Assembly: GCA_033762255.1 (NCBI GenBank)
Contig: JANRLT010000007.1
Coordinates: forward strand, 1 to 64,000
DNA from: Pirellulales bacterium
GTDB taxonomy: Bacteria > Planctomycetota > Planctomycetia > Pirellulales > JALHPA01
Direction: 5' to 3'
DNA length: 64,000 nucleotides
Shown: positions 1 to 8,146 of the stretch, in pieces
How positions within the stretch are numbered: the stretch's first letter is position 1
Layout of the letters: every line of letters starts with the position of its first letter
The notes under the pieces: generated by a model
Database searches by the model: none
What the model was told of the DNA's origin: nothing
What the model saw: the letters and a program-made list of their open reading frames with translations, nothing else
Position numbers and translations under genes: made by a program

Positions 1-723
1 GCGACCGAGACGCCCGAGAACCTCGCGCTGATGCGCCGGATCGACGAGCAATACCTGCGGACCCCGTTTTATGGCAGTCGCCGCATGGCGATTGAATTAG
101 ACGTGAATCGCAAACACGCGCAGCGGTTAATGCGGGTGATGGGCTTGGCCGGTCAAGCGCCCGGACGCCGTACCACGGTCCCGCAACCGGGGCACAAGAT
201 TTACCCCTACCTGCTACGAAATGTGGAGATTTTGCGCCCCAATCACGTGTGGAGCACCGACATCACCTACGTGCCGCTGAGCGATGGGTTTATGTATTTG
301 ACCGCCGTGATCGATTGGTTCAGCCGCCAGGTGTTGAGCTGGCGATTGTCAAACACGCTGGCGGAAACGTTTTGTTGCGAGGCACTCGACGAGGCCCTGG
401 AGAACTTTCGCCCACCAGAGATTTTTAATACCGATCAAGGTTCCCAATTCACGAGCCTGGCCTTCACGAGCCGATTAACAAAAGCCAAGATCGCGATCAG
501 TATGACCCGCAAGCGGGTACCCCGTCGTGGGCGGGCCTTGGATAACGTGTTCATCGAGCGCCTGTGGCGAAGTGTGAAGTACGAAGACATTTACTTGCGT
601 TGTTATGCTTCGCCACTGGCATTGGAACGCGGCTTGACCGCCTACTTTGAGTTTTACAATTACGAGCGCCCGCATCAGGCACTCAACTATCGGACGCCGT
701 GGGTCGTGCATCAAGCGGCATGA
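1..723 (+). CDS. IS3-family transposase OrfB, 5' end outside window
   Basis: DDE (rve/RNase H fold) transposase that cuts and joins IS ends. The frame is already open at base 1 (ATETPENLAL before the first Met at 31), so the true start, probably reached by OrfA/OrfB frameshifting, is upstream. An N-terminal piece with YGSRRM precedes the catalytic core. Catalytic residues are visible: Asp in WSTDITY (259-261), Asp in NTDQGSQF (433-435), Glu in FIERLWRS (556-558), and a Lys seven residues after the Glu. The loop before the Glu reads ISMTRKRVPRRGRALDN, where relatives usually have a shorter ISMDGxGRALDN. That suggests a small insertion or local sequence decay, so activity is doubtful. The C-terminus (YERPHQAL) is intact. 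Confidence 0.9.
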   Translation, partial: ATETPENLALMRRIDEQYLRTPFYGSRRMAIELDVNRKHAQRLMRVMGLAGQAPGRRTTVPQPGHKIYPYLLRNVEILRPNHVWSTDITYVPLSDGFMYLTAVIDWFSRQVLSWRLSNTLAETFCCEALDEALENFRPPEIFNTDQGSQFTSLAFTSRLTKAKIAISMTRKRVPRRGRALDNVFIERLWRSVKYEDIYLRCYASPLALERGLTAYFEFYNYERPHQALNYRTPWVVHQAA

Positions 724-871
724 GCGAGAATCTCCCGGGCAGGCACGTTGCCAGGAGTGATGTCATGCACCAGGAACGGTTGAATGAACGCTACCGGCAA
801 GCAGTGAGAAAGAACTCGACAAGATGGCAGGTTGGCTGACCTACGCGGCCCAGGCAGGCTGCAAAGACTGG

Positions 872-913
872 GTAATTTTTTGCTTCCCCCCGCGGGGGGA
901 AGCAAAAAATTAC
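872..913. repeat. Perfect 42-bp palindrome, probable bidirectional terminator
   Basis: The half-site GTAATTTTTTGCTTCCCCCC plus G is followed directly by its exact reverse complement, giving 21-bp arms with no spacer. As RNA from either strand it gives a GC-rich stem with A/U-rich outer arms, the layout of a bidirectional intrinsic terminator. It lies between the transposase stop and the putative IS end, so it may insulate the element, or it may be a separate small inserted element. Confidence 0.75.
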
Positions 914-1224
914 AACATTTACCAAGCGCAAAGTGGTCCAGCGCTTGGGGTCCACTACACATTTGGCACTAAAAAAGTCGAATAAATTTTATTTTAACAC
1001 GACGCTCACGTGATAGCTATGTTTTTAACACAAATATCCAAAATCAATGTTACAGTAACGCGGATGTTGCGGGTTATACGTTAACCTAATCAGTAAAAAT
1101 CCGCTGTTACATTAAGTAGCCATCAGTGGAATCAAAAGTGAGTACAATAATTAGTTACCGATTCAATCTGATGATTACGGTGGCGCCCACAATCCACACT
1201 AATTTTTAATTCAAACTGCCCCCC

Positions 1225-1899
1225 ATGCGTATCCTCATTACTGGTTGTTCGCGCGGCCTCGGCCGGGCGTTGCTCGAACCGTTTATTTCCTTGGGACACA
1301 CCGTCGCGGGTTGCGCGCGGGACGAGGGAGTCATCGCCCAGTTGACCCGGCAATATCCCGCCCCGCATCTATTCGCCGCTGTGGATGTCACGTCCGACGC
1401 CGCAGTGGCCGCATTTGCCCGGCAAGTGCTGGACGCCGGTCCCGTGGACTTGCTCATCAATAACGCGGCCCTGATGAACACGCCGGCGAGCTTGTGGGAG
1501 GTCTCCGCCGGGGAGTTTGACACCCTGATGGCGGTTAACGTCAACGGCGTTGCCAACGTGATCCGCCATGTGGTTCCCGCCATGGTTGCCCGCCAGTCGG
1601 GCGTGATTGTCAACCTTAGCTCTGGCTGGGGACGCGGCGTTTCCCCCCGTGTCGCGCCGTACTGCGCCAGTAAATACGCCATCGAGGGGCTAACCGCCGC
1701 CCTGGCGCTGGAACTTCCCCGCGGCATGGCCGCCGTCCCGCTCAACCCGGGCGTGATCCACACCGACATGCTCCGCCAAGCTTGGGCGGACGACGCCGCC
1801 CGTTATCCATCCCCGGACAATTGGGCGGCGCGGGCGGTGCCATTTTTACTACAGTTGGGGGCAAAAGATAACGGCCAACCGCTAAGCGTGCCGGGGTAA
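1225..1899 (+). CDS. Short-chain dehydrogenase/reductase (SDR) family protein
   Basis: Cytosolic NAD(P)(H)-dependent oxidoreductase of the classical SDR type, 224 aa. The Rossmann signature TGCSRGLG is at residues 6-13, NNAA at 79-82, the catalytic Ser in NLSSGWG near 132-133, and YxxxK as Tyr146/Lys150 (YCASK). The substrate cannot be told from sequence. The ATG at 1225 has no Shine-Dalgarno (preceded by CTGCCCCCC), as for many genes here. The 265 bases before it (960-1224), after the IS end, are AT-rich with no gene seen. The protein is slightly short for the family and ends soon after the substrate loop (ending LSVPG), which is acceptable but could reflect a trimmed C-terminus. Confidence 0.88.
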   Translation: MRILITGCSRGLGRALLEPFISLGHTVAGCARDEGVIAQLTRQYPAPHLFAAVDVTSDAAVAAFARQVLDAGPVDLLINNAALMNTPASLWEVSAGEFDTLMAVNVNGVANVIRHVVPAMVARQSGVIVNLSSGWGRGVSPRVAPYCASKYAIEGLTAALALELPRGMAAVPLNPGVIHTDMLRQAWADDAARYPSPDNWAARAVPFLLQLGAKDNGQPLSVPG

Positions 1900-1900
1900 G

Positions 1901-1984
1901 AGGCGGGAGGCGGGAGATGGGAGGCGAGAGACGGGAGACGAGAGGCGAGAGACGGGAGGCGGGAGGAGAGAGGAGAGAGGCGGG
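1901..1984. repeat. Purine-rich degenerate tandem repeat
   Basis: About 84 bases directly after the SDR stop are built from degenerate 7-9 base units such as GGAGGCGAGA and GACGGGAGAC, with almost no pyrimidines except single C residues. This is a microsatellite-like tract with G-runs; no coding meaning is seen. Together with 1986-2117 it occupies most of the 407-base gap between two convergent genes; the remainder (2118-2306) shows nothing recognisable. Confidence 0.7.
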
Positions 1985-1985
1985 A

Positions 1986-2117
1986 ATGAGCCTTAGCGAG
2001 AACCTCGTGAGTGAAGTTAGAAGTACGCACGATGAAGGCGGAATTGCTGCAATCCCATTCATCATTCTGCATTCTTCCTTCTAACTTTGATTCGGGGGAT
2101 GAGCCTTAGCGAGAACC
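1986..2117 (+). repeat. Pair of direct repeats (ATGAGCCTTAGCGAGAACC) flanking an AATGATG-type repeat
   Basis: The 19-mer ATGAGCCTTAGCGAGAACC occurs at 1986-2004 and again at 2099-2117. Between them lies CATTCATCATTCTGCATTC (2057-2075), a sequence that recurs with its inverted partner at 8905-8950. The arrangement looks like a mosaic of dispersed intergenic repeats. GGATGAGCC, part of the second copy (2097-2105), recurs before or between genes at 6176, 10697 and 19168. Confidence 0.65.
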
Positions 2118-2306
2118 CCGGAGGGATAGTGGATAGGCAAGCGCAGAATTATTGCAAATCAGTCGTTAAATCATTTATTCCGTGAATCAGACGCCCTGGA
2201 GCTGATTTGGGAAAGTGAAGCGACCGGCCTGTAGACTCCTTGTGTCACGCCAATGTTTTTGCGACAGTTGGGAAAACAATGCTTCCTACGACCGCATCAT
2301 TCCCCG

Positions 2307-5300
2307 TTATCTCTTTTCCAATGCGCGGCGCAGACGCTCGGACTGCAAATGCGGCAGCGGGATCGTCGGTTGGGCGTCGTCCCGGCTGTGATTACTGGAA
2401 AACGGCAGGGGCATGATGTGCGGCTCGGAGATCGAAGGCCCGGTGATGTGCGGCTCCGCCGAGGAATGCTGGTCGTGATAATCCGTTCCCAAAGGAAAAA
2501 ACAGCGGCAGGTCAACTTCCGGAGCGGGATCGCTAATCCCTGGTCCAGGAATGGCCTCGGCCACGGGCAAAAAGATTGTCTCCTCGGACGGGTTGTTTGT
2601 CATTTCGGCATCAGCATGGCGCGCTGGCCGCCGGTTCGCCTTGCGCAGGATCCCCCAGGCAAAGATCGCCCCTCCCGGACCGGCCAAGATCGCCGGTAAC
2701 AATACCAAATTTCCCACGAGCGCCACGGTCAGCATCGAAACCATCATCAGGCCAAAGTTTCTCGTGGGCATAAACGGGCTGAGCGAAAACGCCGCCAGGC
2801 CAATGCCGATCACCCCCCAGCTTTGGTACATGGCGCGGGCACAGCCGCGATAGGCCAGCTCCGTCGCTTCCTTGCGGTTCATTCCCTCCAGGGTTCCCTT
2901 GCGAAACCACAACATAAAGTGAACCACATCGTCCACGGTCACCCCCAGCGCGACCGCGGGCGCTAGCACAAAACCGATATCGATAAACATATTTCCCCAG
3001 CCATTGCCCGAGAGAATGGCATGCATCCAGCCCATGCCGCCAAACACCAAGACGGCGGGAAAAGCGCTGGGGAGCAGCAGCACCATTCCCGCCGACCAAT
3101 CGCGGCAGACTAACATCATCACGATGACAATCAACGCAAAATCGGTGACAAATCCAAAGAGCATCCCTCCCACCAGGGAATGTTGCGCCTTGTATACCAG
3201 CGGGACCACCCCCGTGTATTGCACATACACCCCCGCGCGCAGGCTGCGGTTGTCTGCCCAGGCAGGCAGCGTGGTGGCCAGCGCCTCGTTTAGCTCCGAT
3301 GTCCGCAGGCGGGCTTGGGCGGCGGCCAGGCGCGATTGCAGTTCGGCGATTTCGCCGCTATCGGCCCGCTCTAGCTTTTCCATCAGGCTGGCAACTTCGT
3401 CCTCTTGTTTGCCAATGAGATACCCGCTGACCACCGGCTCGACATGGCTCTTTAAGTCCGTGATAAACCGGGCGTAATCCACGTTTTTTAGCGCGCTCAC
3501 CCGGGCGCTGATTCGCCAGATTTCCTCTTGTGCCCCGGGGTTGTCGGGGGCCGGCACATCGCGCAAAAAATCCCCCGTCAAAAGTTCCGGGCGGTGTTTC
3601 AGCAGCAGTTTGTTTAGGAACGACTCTTTGAACTCCGTTCCGCCAAAGCGCGGCGTCGGCAAGTCCTCCAGATTTTGCATAAAAGTCAGCGTGGTGATCG
3701 TACTGCCGACTTCGGGAATTTCCTCGATACTCGCGCGGATGCAATCAACCAGTTCCAGCCGATCATAAAACCGCAGGTCGGCGGTCTCCTCGTCGGTCGG
3801 CTTGGGCAAGCGTAACACCACTTCCATCGGCACTAGGGGACCTAGGCGCTCTTCCAACCAACGGTAATCGGCCAGCAGCCGTTCTCGCGGGGAAAGCAAC
3901 CGCATCAACTGGACCGACGTCTGCGCGTACACCATGCCATAACCCACCACGCCCATGACTAGCAGGCACGTCGCGGCGGCGATGCCGTGATGAGTCAGAA
4001 TCCACTGTCCCGCGCGCCAGAAAAAGCCATCCTCGCGCAGGTGGGTGTGCGTGGCGGTCACGGGCAGGGGAGCCGGGGTGGGTCGGGCCACATCGGGCTG
4101 CCACAATTCCAGTAGCGCGGGAATATAAAACACCAGCAGCAAGCCGCTTACCACCACTCCGATGGCCGAATAAAGCCCAAAGTAGTAAATCGGCACCAAT
4201 TCCGTCAGGCAAAGCGTGGCCAGGCCGACGGCGGTGGTCCCGGTGGCCAGGGCCAGCGGCAGAGCCGCGTGTTTGAGCGCGGCGGTCCCGGCCCCCGCGC
4301 GGGGATGCCCCTCCAGCAATAAATCGCGGTAATAATTTGACAGATGGATCGCGCCCGAGGTCGTGGCCACATAGACCAAGGAAGGCATGGTAAACAGAAT
4401 CGCGTCCACCGGCGCGCCGGTCCACCAGACCAGACTGAGGCTCAGGATCGAACTATAAATCCCCGCCGATATCACAATCAGCACCAGCTTCCAACTGCGC
4501 AAGCTAAACCACGACACAATAAAGCCGATCCCCACCGCCAGGCCCGCTAGCGTGTTCAGGCTTTTATTGCCCGCTTCGTCAATGGTGACATTGTCCGCCG
4601 GGGGCCCGCCAATATGCAGCGCTTGTTCCGGAATGCAGCAATCCTCGATCGCGATGCGGCGCAATTCCTCTAACGCCCCTTTTTTGTCCAGCAGTCCTTT
4701 TTCCGAAAGTGTCACCACCACGCAGGTTTGCCGCTCATCCAAGGGGATTTCTTGGTAATCTCCCTCCTCCAGCGGACGCAGCGACTCCGGGTCCAGGGGC
4801 TCCCCGTCGGGTGAATACTTGTGGACAAACCGATTGCCGCTAGTCTTGTGCCGGGGGCCAAACAGCAAACCCGTCAGCTTGGCGGCGGCGGTTTCCTCGT
4901 CCAGGCCCACATTCCGCGCGAGAAGCTGGCCCAATGCCCGCGGTCCGCTGAGAACGTGCTTAAAATAGCGCGCCTGGTCCCGCACGATCGTCGCCAGGGC
5001 CAGTTCGGTATTGGGCTGGCTGGGGTCGCCAACATCTTCCGCCAACGCAAAGACATACGCGTATTCGCGAATGGGTATCCCCGCGGTGGCGGCAGCGGCC
5101 AAAAGCTGCTCCGGCGGCACCGTGCGGGCCAGTTCTTGCAATTGGGTTTGATATTCCGGGGGGACTTGCGCCACCCAGGGGGTAAATGTCAGCAGGGGGA
5201 GAGGTTCGCTCGCGGGGGAATCGGGAGAGTTGGCTGCGGCTGTCTGGGCGTGATCCCGCTGTTGCCGGGCGGCGATAGCCAGTTTAGCCTCGTCAAAATC

Positions 5301-5615
5301 CTCGATCCGTTGGGGTTCACTTTCGCCCCGATACAGAATTTCCATCGGCGGCAGCAGTTTTAGTTCCAGGTCGCGCAAGCGGGGGGATTTGCGGGTGCAA
5401 CCCTCCCAACTGACCAAGAGGAACTCCTCACCGGTGAATTGCTTGCGAAATTCGGCATAGACCTGGGTTTCTTCGTATTGCTGGGGAATCCAGTTGCGCA
5501 CGTCGTTTTTATTGGCTTGCTTGGCGCGGATAGAGCCAATCGCCGCAAACGGCAACAAAAAGACCGCAACGGCCAAGATCCACAAGCTATAGCGGGAAAG
5601 AAAGGATCCATCCAT
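2307..5615 (-). CDS. RND/MMPL-family exporter (large inner-membrane transporter)
   Basis: Predicted inner-membrane proton-driven transporter of the RND superfamily, MMPL/SSD-like branch, 1102 aa. It starts with a TM helix (SLWILAVAVFLLPFAAIGSI). A periplasmic domain of about 300 residues follows, then a first bundle of five to six TM helices beginning near LNTLAGLAVGIGFIVSWF, a second periplasmic domain, and a second bundle containing GVTVDDVVHFMLWFRKGTLE, the typical RND TM4-like segment with acidic pair. The cytosolic tail of about 120 residues is Pro/His-rich. Substrate is unknown; lipids or hopanoid-like molecules are usual for relatives. The ATG is in a 740-base gap with the decayed toxin-antitoxin sequences. 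No adaptor or outer-membrane partner is adjacent. Confidence 0.85.
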   Translation of the reverse strand: MDGSFLSRYSLWILAVAVFLLPFAAIGSIRAKQANKNDVRNWIPQQYEETQVYAEFRKQFTGEEFLLVSWEGCTRKSPRLRDLELKLLPPMEILYRGESEPQRIEDFDEAKLAIAARQQRDHAQTAAANSPDSPASEPLPLLTFTPWVAQVPPEYQTQLQELARTVPPEQLLAAAATAGIPIREYAYVFALAEDVGDPSQPNTELALATIVRDQARYFKHVLSGPRALGQLLARNVGLDEETAAAKLTGLLFGPRHKTSGNRFVHKYSPDGEPLDPESLRPLEEGDYQEIPLDERQTCVVVTLSEKGLLDKKGALEELRRIAIEDCCIPEQALHIGGPPADNVTIDEAGNKSLNTLAGLAVGIGFIVSWFSLRSWKLVLIVISAGIYSSILSLSLVWWTGAPVDAILFTMPSLVYVATTSGAIHLSNYYRDLLLEGHPRAGAGTAALKHAALPLALATGTTAVGLATLCLTELVPIYYFGLYSAIGVVVSGLLLVFYIPALLELWQPDVARPTPAPLPVTATHTHLREDGFFWRAGQWILTHHGIAAATCLLVMGVVGYGMVYAQTSVQLMRLLSPRERLLADYRWLEERLGPLVPMEVVLRLPKPTDEETADLRFYDRLELVDCIRASIEEIPEVGSTITTLTFMQNLEDLPTPRFGGTEFKESFLNKLLLKHRPELLTGDFLRDVPAPDNPGAQEEIWRISARVSALKNVDYARFITDLKSHVEPVVSGYLIGKQEDEVASLMEKLERADSGEIAELQSRLAAAQARLRTSELNEALATTLPAWADNRSLRAGVYVQYTGVVPLVYKAQHSLVGGMLFGFVTDFALIVIVMMLVCRDWSAGMVLLLPSAFPAVLVFGGMGWMHAILSGNGWGNMFIDIGFVLAPAVALGVTVDDVVHFMLWFRKGTLEGMNRKEATELAYRGCARAMYQSWGVIGIGLAAFSLSPFMPTRNFGLMMVSMLTVALVGNLVLLPAILAGPGGAIFAWGILRKANRRPARHADAEMTNNPSEETIFLPVAEAIPGPGISDPAPEVDLPLFFPLGTDYHDQHSSAEPHITGPSISEPHIMPLPFSSNHSRDDAQPTIPLPHLQSERLRRALEKR

Positions 5616-5762
5616 GAAAGGGCATCCTGGGGGATGTGGGGCGGCGTTGCCGGCGGGATAATGCTAGCAGCACGGCGTGCGGGGGGCGGTCTCCTCCGTG
5701 AAACCGCGGGGCGTGTCATCTCTGGTTATCGACCGGCATACCGCCCGCCTGAGCAAAAGTCG

Positions 5763-5924
5763 GCACAAGCCGCAAAGTTTGCCAACTTAGTGGCAAAAAT
5801 AAATGCTTATGATTCCTATGTCATTTTGGGAGCAATTCGACAAAATTGTTCGCTACTGCGTTTAGATGCGCGTTTAAACGAATTTGCGACAGCAGCGGGT
5901 GTTCACGTGGGGGAGCTTACCTAA
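5763..5924 (+). pseudogene. 3' remnant of a PIN-domain (VapC-like) toxin
   Basis: The frame ending at the TAA at 5922-5924 reads INAYDSYVILGAIRQNCSLL followed by RLDARLNEFATAAGVHVGEL. This matches the end of VapC-type PIN ribonucleases: AYD and LLxLDxRL carry the third and fourth conserved acidic residues, and AAGVxV is the usual last strand. The N-terminal half, with the first catalytic Asp and a start codon, is missing; upstream the frame runs into sequence antisense to the RND gene. It ends 3 bases before the antitoxin-like ATG. I read it as a truncated toxin gene. Based on recognition of the family pattern only. Confidence 0.45.
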
Positions 5925-5927
5925 GCC

Positions 5928-6188
5928 ATGCAAACTGTCAGCGAAGCCCAGCAAAATTTGGCGTCATTGCTCGAACAATCGCAACTTCTTGGCGGCTTGC
6001 AAGTCCAACACAGCAACGGCCAGATGCTTATTCTGCTTCCCGAATCTTGCAAGCCCTCTCCCTTGGATGTGGCCGGCGTGGAATTGGGCTAAAGCGCAGC
6101 GGAAACTATTGAACTTATTCACATAGGGCGGAAAATTTCTTTACAAAAACGAGTGCTTTGTCAACGATTCGTTGCGGATGAGCCGTAG
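5928..6188 (+). pseudogene. Phd/YefM-like antitoxin gene with in-frame stop
   Basis: ATG 5928 opens a 54-codon frame (MQTVSEAQQNLASLLEQSQL...QVQHSNGQMLILLPE...SPLDVAGVELG) ending at TAA 6090-6092. The pattern TVSEAQxNLxxLLE, then xxxNGQxxxxLxPE, then SPLDVxGVxLG is that of Phd-type antitoxins of type II systems. The same frame continues past the stop with SAAETIELIHIGRKIS, which looks like the usual family ending (LxxxEIVxxIREGR). The TAA therefore probably replaces a Leu codon by nonsense mutation. The frame finally ends at 6188 inside a hairpin repeat. No complete toxin is adjacent. Alternatively the 54-aa product is a functional short antitoxin. Confidence 0.5.
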
Positions 6189-6241
6189 GGCGCTAGCCCA
6201 CGGTTGGAATGGCAAAAACCGTGGGCTAGCGCCCAGCGGCT
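6181..6241. repeat. 25-bp inverted repeat (hairpin) of dispersed-repeat type
   Basis: Left arm 6181-6205 (contains GGGCGCTAGCCCACGGTT) and right arm 6217-6241 (contains AACCGTGGGCTAGCGCCC) pair with two or three mismatches around an 11-base loop. It is preceded by GGATGAGCC (6176-6184). It sits just after the antitoxin remnant and about 115 bases before the sulfatase start. It could form a stable mRNA hairpin, but has no T-run, so it is more likely a mobile or dispersed intergenic repeat than a terminator. Confidence 0.75.
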
Positions 6242-6356
6242 GATTTGTCTAACTCAAATTTTTAACTGTGACAAAGCCCTAGGAAGTGTTTTATACTGGT
6301 TCCTGTCCACCAGGATTGCGGCTCTTTACAATTATCTTCTTTTACCCTGGTCCCGT

Positions 6357-7967
6357 ATGCAACCCAGACTCAGTTTGTTTACCGCCATTTGGTGCGCGTT
6401 GCCAGCTGTATTGACCGCGGCGGAGGGCACCCCCTCCCGGCCAAATATCTTGTTTATTTTTTCCGACGACCACGCGCGGCATGCCATTTCCGCCTATGGG
6501 TCCCGGGTCAATCAAACGCCCCATCTGGACCGGCTGGCAAACGGTGGCGCGCGGTTCGCCAACAGCTTTGTTACTAACTCCATCTGCACGCCCAGCCGCG
6601 CGACGCTGCTGACCGGGCAATATTCGCACCGCAATGGCGTGCCGGTCTTTAACCGCTTTGACGCCAGCCGCGACCATGTGGCCCGTCATCTGCAGGCCGG
6701 GGGTTACCATACCGGCATGATCGGCAAGTGGCATCTGGGAAGCGACCCCACCGGGTTTGACCGCTGGATTGTGCTTCCCGGGCAGGGGGCGTACTGGAAT
6801 CCGCAGTTTCTGCTGCCGGGAAAAAAGAAGCTCACCCTCACCGGGCATTGCACCGACATCACGACGGAATTGGGGATCGAGTGGCTCAAAACGCGGCCGG
6901 CGGATCAGCCATTCTTTTTGATGCTGCATCACAAGGCGCCGCATCGCGCTTGGCAACCGGCCACCCGGCATATCGAAATGTTTCGGGACAAAGTGATCCC
7001 CGAACCCGCGACCCTCTGGGATGATTACGCCACGCGCCCCGCGGCGCTGCCAAGCAACGAACAAACCGTGGCCCGCGACCTGACCCGCCACGATCTTAAA
7101 CTTATCCCTCCGGCCGAACTACAAGGCCCAGCGCTGCAAGACTGGCTGCATCAGTCGCCAACCGAACTTGAGGTGGACGGCAAACTGCTGACCGGCCAGG
7201 ATTTGACGCGGTGGAAATACCAAAAATACATGCGCGATTATCTGGGCTGCGTCCAAGGGGTGGACGACAGCGTGGGCCAGATTCTCGATTATCTGGACAA
7301 ATCCGGTCTGGCCGAAAACACTATCGTGATCTACTCCGCCGACAACGGCTGGTATTTGGGGGATTTGGGCCTGTACGACAAGCGATTTATGTACGAGCCG
7401 GGCTTGAATGTCCCGCTGCTCGCCCGCGGCCCCGGCGTAAAAGCTGGGATCGTCCCCGATCAGTTCGTGCTGAATATCGACCTGGCGCCGACATTTCTGG
7501 ACTTGGCCGGGTTGCCGGTGCCGCCGTCCATGCAAGGGCGGTCCATTGCTCCGCTGCTACGCGGTGAATCGCCGCGGGACTGGCGCGCTAGCATGTATTA
7601 CCGCTACTACCACGACCCCGGGCATCACAACACCAAGGCGCACCTGGGCGTGCGCACAGCCACACACAAACTCATCCATTATTGGAAGCAAAACGCGTAT
7701 GAGTTGTTCGACCTGACGGCCGATCCGCACGAGCAGCGTAATTTATTGCATGCCGCGAGCGACGCGCAAAACCCGGCCATCGCCGCCAAGTTCGCCGAAC
7801 TAAAGGACGAACTGGCCCGCCTGCAGCGGCAGTATCAGGACGAAGACGACCTGTACGCCGATCCAGCCACCTGGCCCGACGGTAACGTCGATGGTCCCTG
7901 GAATACCTACCAGCCGCAAGGTGTCAAAACCGTGAGCGCGGCGATCCGGGGCGCGGCGGAAGAGTAG
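6357..7967 (+). CDS. Secreted sulfatase (type I, formylglycine-dependent)
   Basis: Exported sulfatase of the alkaline phosphatase superfamily that hydrolyses sulfate esters, probably of polysaccharides, 536 aa. An N-terminal signal peptide (residues 1 to about 22, ending LPAVLTAAEG) supports the ATG at 6357 rather than earlier in-frame codons that would translate through the hairpin repeat. Metal-binding SDDH is at 36-39 and the modification motif CTPSR at 77-81, where Cys77 would become formylglycine. GKWHLG, HKAPHRAW and SADNGWYLGDLGLYDK follow in family order. The C-terminal domain ends with a DPHEQRNLL-type segment. It needs a formylglycine-generating enzyme, not encoded here. Planctomycetes often carry many such sulfatases. 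Confidence 0.95.
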   Translation: MQPRLSLFTAIWCALPAVLTAAEGTPSRPNILFIFSDDHARHAISAYGSRVNQTPHLDRLANGGARFANSFVTNSICTPSRATLLTGQYSHRNGVPVFNRFDASRDHVARHLQAGGYHTGMIGKWHLGSDPTGFDRWIVLPGQGAYWNPQFLLPGKKKLTLTGHCTDITTELGIEWLKTRPADQPFFLMLHHKAPHRAWQPATRHIEMFRDKVIPEPATLWDDYATRPAALPSNEQTVARDLTRHDLKLIPPAELQGPALQDWLHQSPTELEVDGKLLTGQDLTRWKYQKYMRDYLGCVQGVDDSVGQILDYLDKSGLAENTIVIYSADNGWYLGDLGLYDKRFMYEPGLNVPLLARGPGVKAGIVPDQFVLNIDLAPTFLDLAGLPVPPSMQGRSIAPLLRGESPRDWRASMYYRYYHDPGHHNTKAHLGVRTATHKLIHYWKQNAYELFDLTADPHEQRNLLHAASDAQNPAIAAKFAELKDELARLQRQYQDEDDLYADPATWPDGNVDGPWNTYQPQGVKTVSAAIRGAAEE

Positions 7968-8146
7968 GGGGGAGGCAGTTACCAGCTGTAGTAAAAGCGC
8001 GGCAAGTGGTTCGTCATTAATACTCAATCGCTAGTGCGTATATCAGAAGCAAGTTCCCAGGGAACAGACAGCTACCATCTGTTACCCTAACATAGCTCTT
8101 GGCACAAAATCAAACCTTTTCGGTGGGTAATAAATTGTAGTTTTCT

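Larger units (their letters stand above)
1..959 (+). mobile_element. IS3-family insertion sequence, 3' part (left end outside window)
   Basis: The element is called from its DDE transposase gene (1-723) and a candidate right end at 959. The last bases GGTCCACTACA read TGTAGTGGACC on the other strand, a form common at IS3-family termini; the next bases resemble ordinary AT-rich intergenic DNA. The left end, OrfA and the first part of OrfB lie before base 1, so neither the matching inverted repeat nor a target-site duplication can be checked. The 236-bp tail after the transposase is long for this family and carries a perfect 42-bp palindrome. The right boundary is inference. Confidence 0.6.

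Noticed and set aside
711-962. Minus-strand frame over the IS tail
   Set aside because: It crosses the palindrome and the IS end, has no family resemblance and is judged non-coding.
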